Shown here: piece after piece, positions 36,481 to 52,245 of the stretch
Layout: each line of letters begins with the position of its first letter
Numbering within the stretch: position 1 is the stretch's first letter
Assembly (NCBI RefSeq): GCF_051622035.1
Contig: NC_135362.1
Location: forward strand, 6,761,501-6,825,500
Source: Arctopsyche grandis
Lineage: Eukaryota; Arthropoda; Insecta; Trichoptera; Hydropsychidae
DNA length: 64,000 nucleotides
Direction: 5' to 3'
Notes under the pieces: generated by a model
The model's database searches: none
Seen by the model: only the letters and a program-made list of their open reading frames with translations
What the model was told of the DNA's origin: nothing
Made by a program: the position numbers and the translations under genes

Positions 36481-37410
36481 GACGGTCACTGTAGCGGTGT
36501 TGAAGAACTGCTGCCAACTTAAACCTTATCGCGAAAAACACTACCAATCTATTTGCACAATTTCATTATCGATTTCAATCGTTTATAATATAAACTGTAT
36601 AAACTTTATATCATTGTTTAAAATCATATTTTTATTTTTCTCGTTTCAAATACCACACTTTTCCATCTATTCTATATTCTAATTTAATCTAATATATAAT
36701 TTGGAAAGAGACTTTGTATGTAACTATGTAAGTTTTAATGTAAGGTTTGGGTAGTAGAAGCAATAAAAACCCTGTATATATATTTTTTGTTATCGATATT
36801 TCCTCCGCCATTCATTGAAAATTAATTTCATTTTAATAAAATGATTTTAATTAATTAATTTTTCTATGGTTTTTTTAAATTGTTTATATACATATAGTTA
36901 GGTAAGTAGTTTTTACTTATAATTAAAGATAGGCGCTCGGGTTCTATTTCCCAGGAAAGAGGGGTTGCCTATTGTCAACCTTTTCTAACTTTTTAGGACA
37001 ATATACAATATATAAACCCGAGCGCTTATAATACACCCGATAATTTCATCGAGTCTATCGCTAGTATTTTATATTTAAAGCTTGTCCATAAATTGTCATA
37101 CTATTTTAGTTATTTAAAATAACAAAAAAGTATGACAAAATGGGGAGAGGTCAAAAATAAGTTGTTTTTGACCCCTTTCCGAAATCATTACAATTTTTCT
37201 TCCCCATCCCTTCATCCAAAATTTTTACATACCTCTTCTTATTTTTAAATATTATTCATTCAAGGATATCATTACAGACTGCTCAGGGACGTGATTTCAG
37301 CTTTTTCAAAATGTTACAGTTTCTGCTGGCTCAAACTTTTAGTAACGAATAATCGTCTCGATTAAAATTCATAATATTTCATCAAATGATACGTATGTTT
37401 CTGAGTAAAC

Positions 37411-37597
37411 GGATTATTCCGCAAAAAATGATCTCGCGCAAGTCACTAAAATCTCAATCACGGAAAATCTGGTACTCGAGTTATAGTTAGTACAATATTT
37501 CGCGTTGTAGCTTTCAATTGATGGAGTTTTTGGGTGCCAGAAGTTTCGTGATCGAGATTTTAGTAACTTGCGCGAGATCGCTTTTTGCGGAATAATG
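37411..37597. mobile_element. Short inverted-repeat element with ~50-bp ends
   Basis: Left end GATTATTCCGCAAAAAATGA, then CTCGCGCAAGTCACTAAAAT; right end is the complement (AGTAACTTGCGCGAGATCGC ... GCGGAATAAT). Related shorter matches lie at 14170-14340, 59540-59632 and 59780-59955. Confidence 0.65.
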
Positions 37598-39844
37598 TTT
37601 CTGGCCTGGCCATTTCTCAGCCGGGAAGAAAATGCCCCCCCCCCTGCCCCCCCCCCCCCCCCAATGGCATATCTGATATTGCTGACAATTATCGTTCCAA
37701 TATAGTATGTAATTCATAATGAAAAAATAATTGCTTCTTTTTGTAGGTTTTGTGACGTATTTTTTTAGTATTCCTACCCCTACATTAAAAATCATTGCAT
37801 TATATCAGATCCTCCTTTTATTTTTTAAAAACGCAACCAGAATTTAATTTTAGAAATACTTCTGTTGTATATTTTTTTGAAAATAAGAAAAAAAAATAAG
37901 GGCAGTGTCCCTTCCCTTTCCTGGGTGCAACATTGATGATACCCTAATTGTATTTTTAAATATTATTAATATTTATTACCCAACTTCGTGCGTTGGCGGT
38001 AAATTATTGCGTGATAATAAGAAGCCGTTACAATGACTCACGCTCGGCTGTGGAATGGTCTAGTCTAGAATTTTCGATACATGTTCGTGTTAACCCTTTT
38101 ATTAATTCAACCACCTAATTTTATTTCGTTATTTATTTTTCTTGTTTACTGGCTCGTCCCTTATTTATTTTTATTTTATTATTGTTATCTTGAAAATTTT
38201 ATTTATTTTTATTTTATCATTCAATTAATATAAATATTTACATGTCAGTGTAATACTCTTTCTAATAATATGAGATTTACTTAATAATATGAGAGATTTA
38301 TTTATAATATGAGAGACAACCAAAATGCATATACCAACCCATTATATGTATAATCAATGATGTAGTGCTAAAAAAAGTTTTTTTAGTGAGCTTTTTTTTT
38401 TAATTAAAATTATAGTTTGTATAATGTAAGGAAAACAGGTGTCGCGGGTGAAAATTTTATTTCAAAAAATACATCGGAAATTGATAGCTAGGTACGAAAA
38501 GCGTTTATTTTTCCTTGTTCTAATAAATTTATTGTAACTTGTTTTTTCAAATTTTGAAAAAATATCTATAGAAGTTAGAAGAAGAAATATCTATGACTGC
38601 ATGCAGCTAGTTGTAGATCAAGGAAGTATAGATGTGTGTTGGTGAGCACGATGAACAGAGTGTAATTTTGACGAAGTTGTTTATTTAATATTGTAAATTG
38701 TATATGAAAGTTGAGCCAATGAGCATAGCGCGAGTCTTTAGAGCTCGCTGGATCTAACTGTGGTTGAATAGAAACTCTGCTTGTTGAGGAAAAAATCTGG
38801 TGCATAGGGGTTATTGTAGGACGTGTGGGGATCGGCAGGGCCGCATCTAGGAGTGCAGCCGCCTGTGTGCAAACTTATATCTTTAATTTTATCAGCATTT
38901 GTATACATATGTACATCATATTAATAAATAAAAAAAAATTAAGTGCATGCGAGTAGTGCAAAAAACTTATCTTGTGATAAATATTATGTAAGAAATATAG
39001 TGTTGAAATTTTTAATCACTATAAAAATTAACCACAAAAACAGAAAGAAAACCAAAACGTTCAGTTCTGAACAGGATCAGACAACAAGAGAGACTGAACG
39101 TTTTCAAGTTCATTCATGAAAATAGTGTTTTTACCCCTCAACCCCACATTAAGGACCTTGTTCTTTCGATGACCAACCGATACTCACCATCCTTGAAGAA
39201 ATACATCTGGAAGTCGCAAAGATAATTTTAGGTAAGACTCTGAGCATTTATTAATAAATACGTTTTTCTATTGGTGTTTCATATTGTTTGTATGTATGTA
39301 GGTAGGTAGGTATTTTTAGCATTTTTTCATATTAAACAATTAAATATAAATATTAAATTAAATATATTTAAAAGGTATTTGAAAAGAATACGACCGCGTG
39401 CGGATTGAACACAGGACCGACACATTTCTTTTAATTTTTTTTTATTTAATAACTTAATATGCCAACATATTTTAACATTTTAGCATATTTTAGTTGTTTT
39501 TCAGATATACATATGTATACCTAAAAAGGCCAAATCTTTTATTAATACTACTTCAGCTATTCACCTCTCTTCCTATAATTAATTAATAAACTTACAATAT
39601 ATTTCAATTTAAAAAAAGTGCATCGATATTTCTTCTCAAAATTTCCATTTTCGTGAAAAAGGTTGGTTTTCCAAATTTAAATCGTTGCAACAAGTAACGT
39701 AATTATTGATTCTATATCATTTTAAATATTTTCATTTATCGACAAATAAAGTGATAAAGTAAATTTCATTATTAGGACACCAAAAAGATTATCTGGCAAG
39801 TAAACCATAAAGATAACATCTATAAGTTATTTTATTTTTTTTTA

Positions 39845-40290
39845 TTTTTTTTTTTTATTGTCACAAATCAATACACACTCGCCATTACAGAATTGCTCCA
39901 ATGCGACGGGTGTACGTTAATGAAATACATAAACAATCAGAAATCAGAAATACAGTAATACATACATATACAATCCGAATATATAGAATATAACAATTAA
40001 TCAGAAATAATAATCATAGTGACATCTATGGATTTCAGATTACTGTGTATAATTAATACAAATTATACACAGGCAGATTTTTGTGACAACAGGATTAGAT
40101 TTAATACCAATTTTCAGGAACCGTTTCAGCAATGATCAGATAAAATTGGCAAACTCTGATAGAGAAACGATCGATTTGGAGTCACAAAACCCCCAAATCT
40201 AACCAGCAGTGGCGAGGACACGAACCTATGACCTCAGTGATGCTAAATATATACGCTATCACTAAGCCAAACTGCTGGCTATACTGCTGG
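39845..40290 (-). mobile_element. tRNA-derived SINE, same subfamily as 35127
   Basis: The minus-strand reading is colinear with 35127-35532 over its whole length, with A-box TGGCTTAGTGATAGCG, B-box GGTTCGTGTCC and an AATAAAAAAAA-rich tail. Confidence 0.8.
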
Positions 40291-40773
40291 CTGATAACAT
40301 CGATATTAACCATCTAAAAAATCATATTTCAACAATAATTTTTAATCACTCAATTTTAAAGACACCGCAAATATGTATATACCAGCGATTCTAAATATGT
40401 ATCAACTAAAATATTTTATCATTTTCAACACACCACTGGCGAGCACACGACTTGTGGCGCAGAACGTTAAAAGATTGATTGAATGTAATAAGCTCGTTCA
40501 AGGACGGGGAGTTGAATTAAAACTTAATTGAAAATAAGCTTTGGAATCGAATTCGAAGTTAAATTAAATTATTGTACTTTAGATTGAGATTGCAATAATG
40601 AAATAAATAGGTATGACGCCATTTTGACAATAACATCCGCCCCCTCCTTTATAGGAATTGCATTTAATCCACTGAACGTTGAAGTGTCCCATATATATTC
40701 ACACGTGTAATCAAAAAAACACTCGTGAGAAATTTGAAAGCAAAACTTCATATATAAAAAAAAATCAATCTAA

Positions 40774-41049
40774 ATGCCAGTGAACCTGTCCAACGGAAGC
40801 GATGAGGCACAACAAGAAAAAGTAGCACAAAAACCAAATGTAACCAAACGGAACGTTGAATTTATGCATTTTCAACACGAATTAATATTATACTATTTTT
40901 TAGAAAATATGCGATTTCGTTGGCACGAAATGGCCGATGAATCAAACGCGTCAATTCATGCGAAAAAAAATGTCGCTTTAACTGAAAACAAATACGGAGT
41001 GTTTTATCTAACGACAGCGTATTTTACAAATTCTATTAGGCTGATTTAA
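40774..41049 (+). CDS. Unrecognised open frame, 91 aa (doubtful)
   Basis: An uninterrupted frame starting MPVNLSNGSDEAQQEKVAQK with a mixed, non-repetitive composition (acidic-polar start, aromatic-rich middle FQHELILYYFLE). I recognise no domain, signal peptide or homologue. It lies in the spacer between alpha-catenin and beta-tubulin, between a SINE (39845-40290) and a degenerate repeat block (from 41300). It could be a short gene, a first exon or chance. Confidence 0.2.
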   Translation: MPVNLSNGSDEAQQEKVAQKPNVTKRNVEFMHFQHELILYYFLENMRFRWHEMADESNASIHAKKNVALTENKYGVFYLTTAYFTNSIRLI

Positions 41050-41787
41050 AAAATGCTCATAAGAAACAAATAGATATGTATACATTCGCATTGGTAAAAG
41101 GGGATATAATAATCCCAATGGAGAAGATTTTTACAATTCTTGGTCCTAAAAGACATATTATATTTACTTTATCTATGTATGTACGTAGTAACAATAGATG
41201 AATTTTTGTGATGCGAAAATTTGAACTCGAGATTTTGACTGATTCCAACTCAGAATCAATTACTGATCACGTTTTCATGATCTAGAAAAAATGTGTGTGT
41301 GTCTGTGTATTTTGGGGATTTTTTGAACACCGTTAGTCCTATCGAACTGAAACTTAGTATCGGTTACTGAAATTCTTGTCGACACGACGTAAATTTTTTT
41401 GAAATTTTTAAATTGACCGGAAATGGTACCTCCCCTTATACATAGGTGTCCTCTTTTTTTTTGTTTTTGAATTCAATTATCTCCCAAACCGCTAACTGAA
41501 TCGGACTGAAATTTGTTACATGTAATAGAAATAATAATCTTTATAACCATATATTTTTTTAATATTTTTATTTGAACCGGAAGTAGTACTGTAGTATTCT
41601 GGAGAATCGAGGTTTTTTAATGTTTTTCTCAGAAACCTTTTCGTTTATTGAACTGAAATTTCATATCTAAAAGGTTATGCTTAATATCAACTTATTTATA
41701 AAATTTGGTAGACATCCGTCAACCGGAATTGGCAGTTTACTCTTGTTCAATTTTTCTTCCACTATTTTTTTCAACCCCTTATTAAAC

Positions 41788-41991
41788 GGTTCGGTGATTA
41801 CTGGTCACAAATTACTCATCACAAAATCACTAAAATCTATATAACGGAACATCTGGCAGCCGAAAAGTCCATCATACTAACGATAACTATCATAGTAACG
41901 AGAACTTGAGTGCCAAATATTGTGTATTCGCGATTTTCATGGCAAAAATTGTCTTTGTGACCACCCCAATGTGACGAATAGTCCAATTACC
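41788..41991. mobile_element. hAT-like MITE, intact 204-bp copy
   Basis: GGTTCGGTGATTACTGGTCA ... AGTCCAATTACC, flanked by the perfect 8-bp duplication TATTAAAC (41780-41787 and 41992-41999). Confidence 0.85.
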
Positions 41992-44089
41992 TATTAAACA
42001 TGTGTGCTCGTCACGAAAAAATTCAAGTATTATTCTTGTATCAATGTAATGAAAAGTCAAAAATGTTGTGACTACGATTTCTTCCCCACCCCTGAACGAA
42101 TTAAGCTGAAAATTTATATTTGTATTCTTTATGTACTGACCAAGAGTTGCTAAGGTTTTGGTCAGAATTCGTAAACCGGAAGTAGTATTTTTTTTAAACA
42201 ATATTTCATTATTTTATTTTGACCTTTTAAATTATTTTTACTGTCTTGATATTTAATGTGCATAATAAGTATAGTGATTTGAAGTAATAAAAAAAATTTG
42301 AACAAAATCCGATAACCGGAAGTAGAAATTTTGTCTTGTGTAAGTTTACCTACATTTGCGCTCAATTTGTATCGAAAATGCTCTCATAACCGGTACGTGT
42401 GAACGTGTATGTACATTTGTTTAATTATCGAATTTTGTGACCTTCTTATATTCCTCAAATACATGGATAAAGTCATGGGTTGGTCACATCCGATTTTTTT
42501 ATTTTATTTACACTTATTAGTTATTACTTGACAAATAGAATGAATAAAATACGGCTTCTTGAGATAAAAGCACCGTACATCGAATGAAATAAACTTATTT
42601 ACGTCTTCGATTTATTGCAGAAGTAATTTTTGTGAGCTGATTTTTGGCTCGTTGCGTATAATTGATGTCTTTCGGTCGCACGGTACTTTCGACGATGCCA
42701 GCGCTTCTCAATCTTTTCACAGCCACCGCTCAACCTTTCACATTTCTACATTCATACACGTGTAAGTACTTACATTCTGTATATACATATATAGACGACT
42801 GATGTGTTTTTTTTTTTCATTTTATTTAGCACGCCAATGGCTTGTTTACATGACACTTCCTATATAATCGTTGTATTAAATTACCGACAATTATTTTTGA
42901 ATTATTGAAACAGTGATATATAAAAAATAAAACGCGATAAGAGAATAAAGTCAGCCGAACGAAAATATCAAATACACTCATTTTCTTCTTTGCAATTGCG
43001 TCATTTAGTTCACAAACAGTATTAATTTATGTACTTGCATGCACATACTCGCGTCATTTGTATAAAAAAATTATGAACGCCATCACTGCCTACTCAATAT
43101 TTTATGATAAGTTCGCCATTTTGTATCTTATTAAAAACCGGATCAATTAAAGTATACATATACGTTTTTATATTTACCTCAACGTGAACTATCGTCTGCA
43201 TAAATTATTTCTAGCATTGATTGGTACTATTTTTACGGAAAACGTCGTGCGTGTACCGAAGCCAGAGACATATCGATTCCTGAAATTTCGCAAATTACGT
43301 ACAGCGGTTATCAGATTGAATGAAAAAAAACGTTGAAAGTAGTGCAGAAAGTAAATCAATATAAACCGTATTTTAGCTACTTTCACATACATACGTTGGA
43401 CGACAATGCGCCATAAACGAGTTCTTTTATAACGTGGTAGTATTCAAATGTGTTATTGTTGAAGTTGCAGCATCTGAAGGAGGAGACCTCTGGACTCCTA
43501 CGTTCAATAAACACGCGTCCTTGATCCGACAAACGCCCACTAAAAAAACATGTCCTAAAATTTCAAGTGAAAGCGGTAAACATGGCACGAAATTCTAAAG
43601 TATTAATTAATTGGGCACAAGACGCAGCGTCCATTTCGAATTTTAAAAATTCCAAGGGCTTAACCATTGTACATATTTAATCGCAGAACACATCCTAGCT
43701 TATGATTTCGAGCAAAAATCAAAATACAACAATTTATTTCATCATTGGGATCAACAATAGTGTCGTTTCTTATGTTCACTTACGAAACTCAATACATTTT
43801 TCGCGTAGCTTTGATGCAATACTGCGGACTGGCTGTTAAGTCACTAAACTGAATTGTTTTTACTAATTAAAAAAATATGTTATTTTTACTCTATCATATC
43901 ATATATATAATATCGCTATTATGTGTGTTGTGCATCTGCATTAACGCTCGCTGTACTATAATAGTCGTTTCGATTCGACATTCATATGTATGTACATCAC
44001 AGCTAAAACACTGCTAACAAAATGTACGAATACATTATCAAAAGAAAAAAACTATATATATACTGTTTGCTACTAATGTTTGAATATTC

Positions 44090-44212
44090 AAATAAATTTA
44101 AATAAAATAAAACTATTCAAACAAATTTAATAAAATGCTTACTATTAGATTGGCCATGTTTAAGCGGATTATATTACAAATAACGAGCGAAGCCGAGTAA
44201 AAACACTAGTTG
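44090..44212 (+). mobile_element. Helitron 3' end fragment
   Basis: CGAGCGAAGCCGAG followed by TAAAAACACTAGTTG is typical of insect Helitron 3' ends. An inverted relative lies at about 24524-24650 (ACTAGTGGTTTTACACCGC). Confidence 0.55.
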
Positions 44213-44422
44213 CGTATAATAATAAGTAATCGAAATCAAGACTGAAACAGGAATCGGAGCTGAAAACGGGACTCGGAATCGGAGCCGAAACCGAAACCGG
44301 AATCAAAAGCGAAATCGCAGTCGATATCGATGCACATAATAACTAGTTTTTTTTTTAAATCTCCATACTTTTCGATGCACTTGCAAATTCGTACATACAT
44401 ACATCCAGTATGTTTTTATGGT

Positions 44423-44712
44423 TCGGTGATTACTAGTCAAATGTGAACCGGTCACAGGACAACTGGTCGCTCTAGATCGGTCACTCGTGATCATCCGTCA
44501 CGCTAAAACTGGTCACACCCGAAAATTGGTCACGAAAAAACTGGTCACACCCAAAAATTCGAGCAATTTTTAATTTTTGGGTGTGACCAGTTTTTTCGTG
44601 ACCAGTTTTCTTGTGACCAGTTTTAGTGTGACGGGTGATCACGAGTGACCGATCTAGAGCGACCGGTTGTCCTGTGCCTGGTTCACATATGGATATGACT
44701 AGTAGTCCGTTT
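44423..44712. mobile_element. Fold-back MITE upstream of beta-tubulin
   Basis: Palindromic: the left arm (GTCACAGGACAACTGGTCGC...AAACTGGTCACACCC) is mirrored to the right of about 44565 (GGGTGTGACCAGTTTT...GCGACCGGTTGTCCTGTG). Same family as the core of 58.9-59.4 kb. It ends about 350 bp before the tubulin start site. Confidence 0.78.
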
Positions 44713-45061
44713 ACCGTTTTTATATACATTATTTTAAATTGGACTCTTTTTGCAAGGCTTTTTTTTCCTTACCTCCTTTACGTTTCACATGGCTTTCGTG
44801 TCAGTTGTCATTTTTATCTCTTATCCGATCGTTTTCATACTTTGCCATATTGCTCATTTTGGTCATCAATACACGTTAATGTATCGTCTGCCATTATTCT
44901 ATATTTCACTTCGATCATTACATGTCCGCAGCTGGTTAACATTGATTGTTAACCAGCTGCGGACAATGCTTAGACGAGATTTGACGTGTTAGAACCTACA
45001 GGATAATATCGTCGAGAGCAAAATTTTGAATTGAAAAATTGTGAGTGTGTAGTGTTCGAAA

Positions 45062-45238
45062 TAGTCAGTGGCCTCGGTCCGCAGTAATAACGGGACTGTG
45101 CGGTGGACAAGTCGCCTCTCGCTCCCGCCACTCTCTTTCTTCCGCAACGTTCCACGCTCTTCCATACGCAGAGCGCACAGCGAGGAGCGCAGAGGCTGCT
45201 TTCGATTCGTTACCCCAGTTCACACTCGTCGCTCGACT
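45062..45238 (+). promoter_or_regulatory. Core promoter and 5' UTR of beta-tubulin
   Basis: A TCAGT initiator at about 45064-45068 starts a CG-richer block that runs to the ATG with no intron needed. There is no clear TATA. Pyrimidine-rich CTCTTTCTTCCG lies within the leader. The start site is inferred. Confidence 0.45.
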
Positions 45239-49475
<4,237 letters not shown>

Positions 49476-49661
49476 GAAGTGATTTTTTAGCCTATGTGAC
49501 TATGTATAATTAATGTATTGTAATTATCCTTTAGTTTAACTGCTTAAGAAAACAAATAAATACGCAAACATTTTTCATTAATTGCTTATTAATATAAAAT
49601 AATTTAATTTAATACCTTTAAAATCTCAATAATAAAAAATAATTAAACATAAAAAAACATA

Positions 49662-49810
49662 TTATTCTTTGCCCGTCATGATTTTAAATTCTTCATAGCT
49701 TATGAAACCATCTTTGTTTAAATCGATCGTTTCCAGCGATTGATCAGCTACACTTGCGAGTTCTTCATCAGTGTGAATATTCTCCATTTCTTTCACTTCT
49801 CCCGCTTCAT
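49662..49810 (-). CDS. MCFD2: MCFD2-like alternative last exon d
   Basis: Acceptor at 49811-49812 after a pyrimidine-rich stretch, same phase, stop TAA at 49662. It encodes DEAGEVKEMENIHTDEELAS, EF loop DLNKDGFISYEE and the tail FKIMTGKE. Minus-strand ATTAAA signals occur near 49604-49614. It ends 186 bp from the convergent beta-tubulin stop codon. Confidence 0.82.
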
Positions 49811-49978
49811 CTGTGAAGTAAACATTGGATAAAATGCACACCATCTTGATTAATACCACAATAAGTATGGACAGACAATCTGAAGACGTAAACATAAACT
49901 GGAGATAGTTAAAAAGCGATACTATACATGCACAAAACAAAATACACTATCTACGTATATACTACAACGGAAAATTGA

Positions 49979-50214
49979 TTATTCGGATGTGTTGAGTTGT
50001 TTTTCACGTTTCTTCGATCTCCTTCTCTTCTTCGTCACTTTCTCCACTGATACTTCAGGGTTGTCTTCGGTTTCTTGAGCATTCCGCACCATCACATTGT
50101 ACTCGATCCAATCTACATAACCGTCTGAATCCAAATCGGATTCGATCAATATGTTGTCGACGAGATTGGCGAGGGTCTCATCAGTCATCGGAGTGTTTTC
50201 CTTCTCTTCTTCAC
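49979..50214 (-). CDS. MCFD2: MCFD2-like alternative last exon c (basic tail)
   Basis: Acceptor at 50215-50216, same phase, stop TAA at 49979. After GEEEKENTPMTDETLANLV it has EF loop DLDSDGYVDWIE, then a unique tail of about 36 residues with KKRRRSKKREK. The basic cluster has no counterpart in the other three exons; its effect in the secretory pathway is unknown. I found no AATAAA close downstream. Confidence 0.82.
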
Positions 50215-50491
50215 CTAATTACACATTGTAAATTTAATTTGACCCATTTGAGAAGAATAATATTGGAAAGCGTAAGCGTCAGAGGTTTAACGCGATATAA
50301 AAACTCACCATTAAAGCGCAATCTTAAAGCTATCCATTATCCTCGTTAATAGTAAAACGATTAAATAAATGTAAAAAAAAAAGCTTAACTATTTCGATGT
50401 ATACAAATTGTGATTATAATCATTTATTTTTGCACCAATATTCTATTATTGCTCGCTGATATGATTAGTAAGTAATATAAAAATTTAATCA

Positions 50492-50643
50492 TTAGTTGGA
50501 ACTATTTCCCAGTCTATCCATTGCAATTCTAAACTCTTCATATGTTATGAAACCATCATCGTTGAAATCGGCCTTCTTCAAACCTTCGTCAGCCCTCTCC
50601 GAAAAATATTCATCTGTAGCAACCGCAATTTTATTATCTTCAC
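50492..50643 (-). CDS. MCFD2: MCFD2-like alternative last exon b
   Basis: Acceptor at 50644-50645, same entry phase as exon a, stop TAA at 50492. It encodes GEDNKIAVATDEYF, the intact EF loop DFNDDGFITYEE and the tail FRIAMDRLGNSSN. A poly(A) signal AATAAA is at 50428-50423 on the minus strand, 64 nt after the stop. It cannot be an internal exon because it ends in a stop. Confidence 0.82.
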
Positions 50644-52245
50644 CTGCGGATTGTGAAACAGGGCAACAGATAAATATTGCACAATTGATCTCAAGTGTGC
50701 AAACAAACAAAGTGCAAAAATTGATTCTTATGATGTTCCTTCAGTTTATTTACGAATGATATTTTAACAAACATTTCCAAAGTTTACATGTATTTGTAAA
50801 ATATTGAAAAACCAACCTATGAACGTAAAAGGTTAAAAAAAAAAACAACAGAAATCGTGAGATTAGTACATACATACATACATACATATGTAGATGACTG
50901 GCCACTGTATTCGTTGATAAAAATTTGTGTTAGAATTTCGTCTGAGATACAATACAATTTCAAGATAAAATTAATGAATATTACAATCTCAAAAATCATT
51001 ATATGAATATAAAACAATGTTAAAAATTTGTGACTCATATTGACGAACAGGAATGTTACTTTTAAACATTAGAAATAAATTCATAATTCACTACTAAATC
51101 ATTTTGTAATAAAATTACGGTCAATATGTTTTATACTGTGGATCAATTTGTCTAAAATCCTCATTTTCATCACAACACATTAACCGCAACATTTACACAA
51201 CACATACATACTCAGTCTTAGAAATTACAATGGAATTATATAGAAATTACAAACATGTGATGTATTCTTGAACACGAGTAAAAACTATTTAGTATTTGAA
51301 CAATTTGGCAATTATTTTCATTAAATTTGATAATACGTATTTGCATTTTTTTTTCTCTTTAAGGATAGCTTAACTATGGAAAACCTTATATTTTAATTGA
51401 TAAATATTTAAGAATATGCACTTTCAACTAAAAAATGTATCGAATACTATAAATTTGACAATATCTGAGTGGATTTATAGCAATAATTTACATAACATCG
51501 GAAGACTAATAAATAGTATTGCAATATAGACAATTTTACACCAAACTGTTTTAACATAGTAAAATAAAAAATAAATCAACAACACCTACATTTACAACTT
51601 AATATACATACATAAAATAAAACAAATATGTCATAAAAAAAACTTTTTCACAACCAAAAGTAGTCGATGAAAAGAAATAATGTATTCCTATATATTATAT
51701 ATCTTTTGAATCCTTTAATGAAAATAAATAAACAAATGAAAAAAATTTGAAATTAAAATCAAACAAAAAAATCTTACAATAATAACAATCGCCAGTAAAT
51801 TTCTTTACTGGCAAGTTTAATAAAATTTGTTCCCAGAAAAAGTTGACGATTTTTGAATAAAGAAAAGATATGATAAAAATCGCAGTGTACTTCAATATCA
51901 TCTACAGAAAAAAATTATCTCAACCATAATAGAGATCAACAAAACGGATTTAATCTTAAAATAGATATTTTTCAAATAGCAATTACAACTTCGTAAATGT
52001 ACATAAAAAAATAAATGCCTGTATGTATGTCAAATAACTTCACTCTGAATCGTAACGTACATAGAAATGACGTTTTATTTAACAAGGTTCCAAAAGGAGC
52101 CTATTCTGAAACCTCGCTAGACAACACAGCATTAATATCACACACTAGTATTACACACCCGTTCACGAAATTTGCTAATATGTACACATCGAGAAACAGT
52201 TGATCACATTTTATAAATTGAGTTGAGATTTAATCAGATCGTCGA

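Larger units (their letters stand above)
36481..45061. other. Spacer between divergent alpha-catenin and beta-tubulin genes
   Basis: No secure gene. Contents: poly-C run (37626-37662), inverted-repeat element (37411-37597), unassigned frame near 39.0-39.2 kb, SINE (39845-40290), 91-aa frame (40774), degenerate repeat modules with an hAT-like MITE (41300-42400), Helitron-like pieces (43.9-44.2 kb), fold-back MITE (44423-44712) and a perfect hairpin (44923-44965). 42400-43900 shows nothing assignable. Confidence 0.75.

Noticed and set aside
36121-36547. 122-, 84- and 64-codon open frames in the GC-rich block
   Set aside because: They are low-complexity (Ala/Pro/Ser/Thr or Gly/Leu/Arg) translations of the 9-bp repeat and CpG-rich promoter, with no family resemblance.
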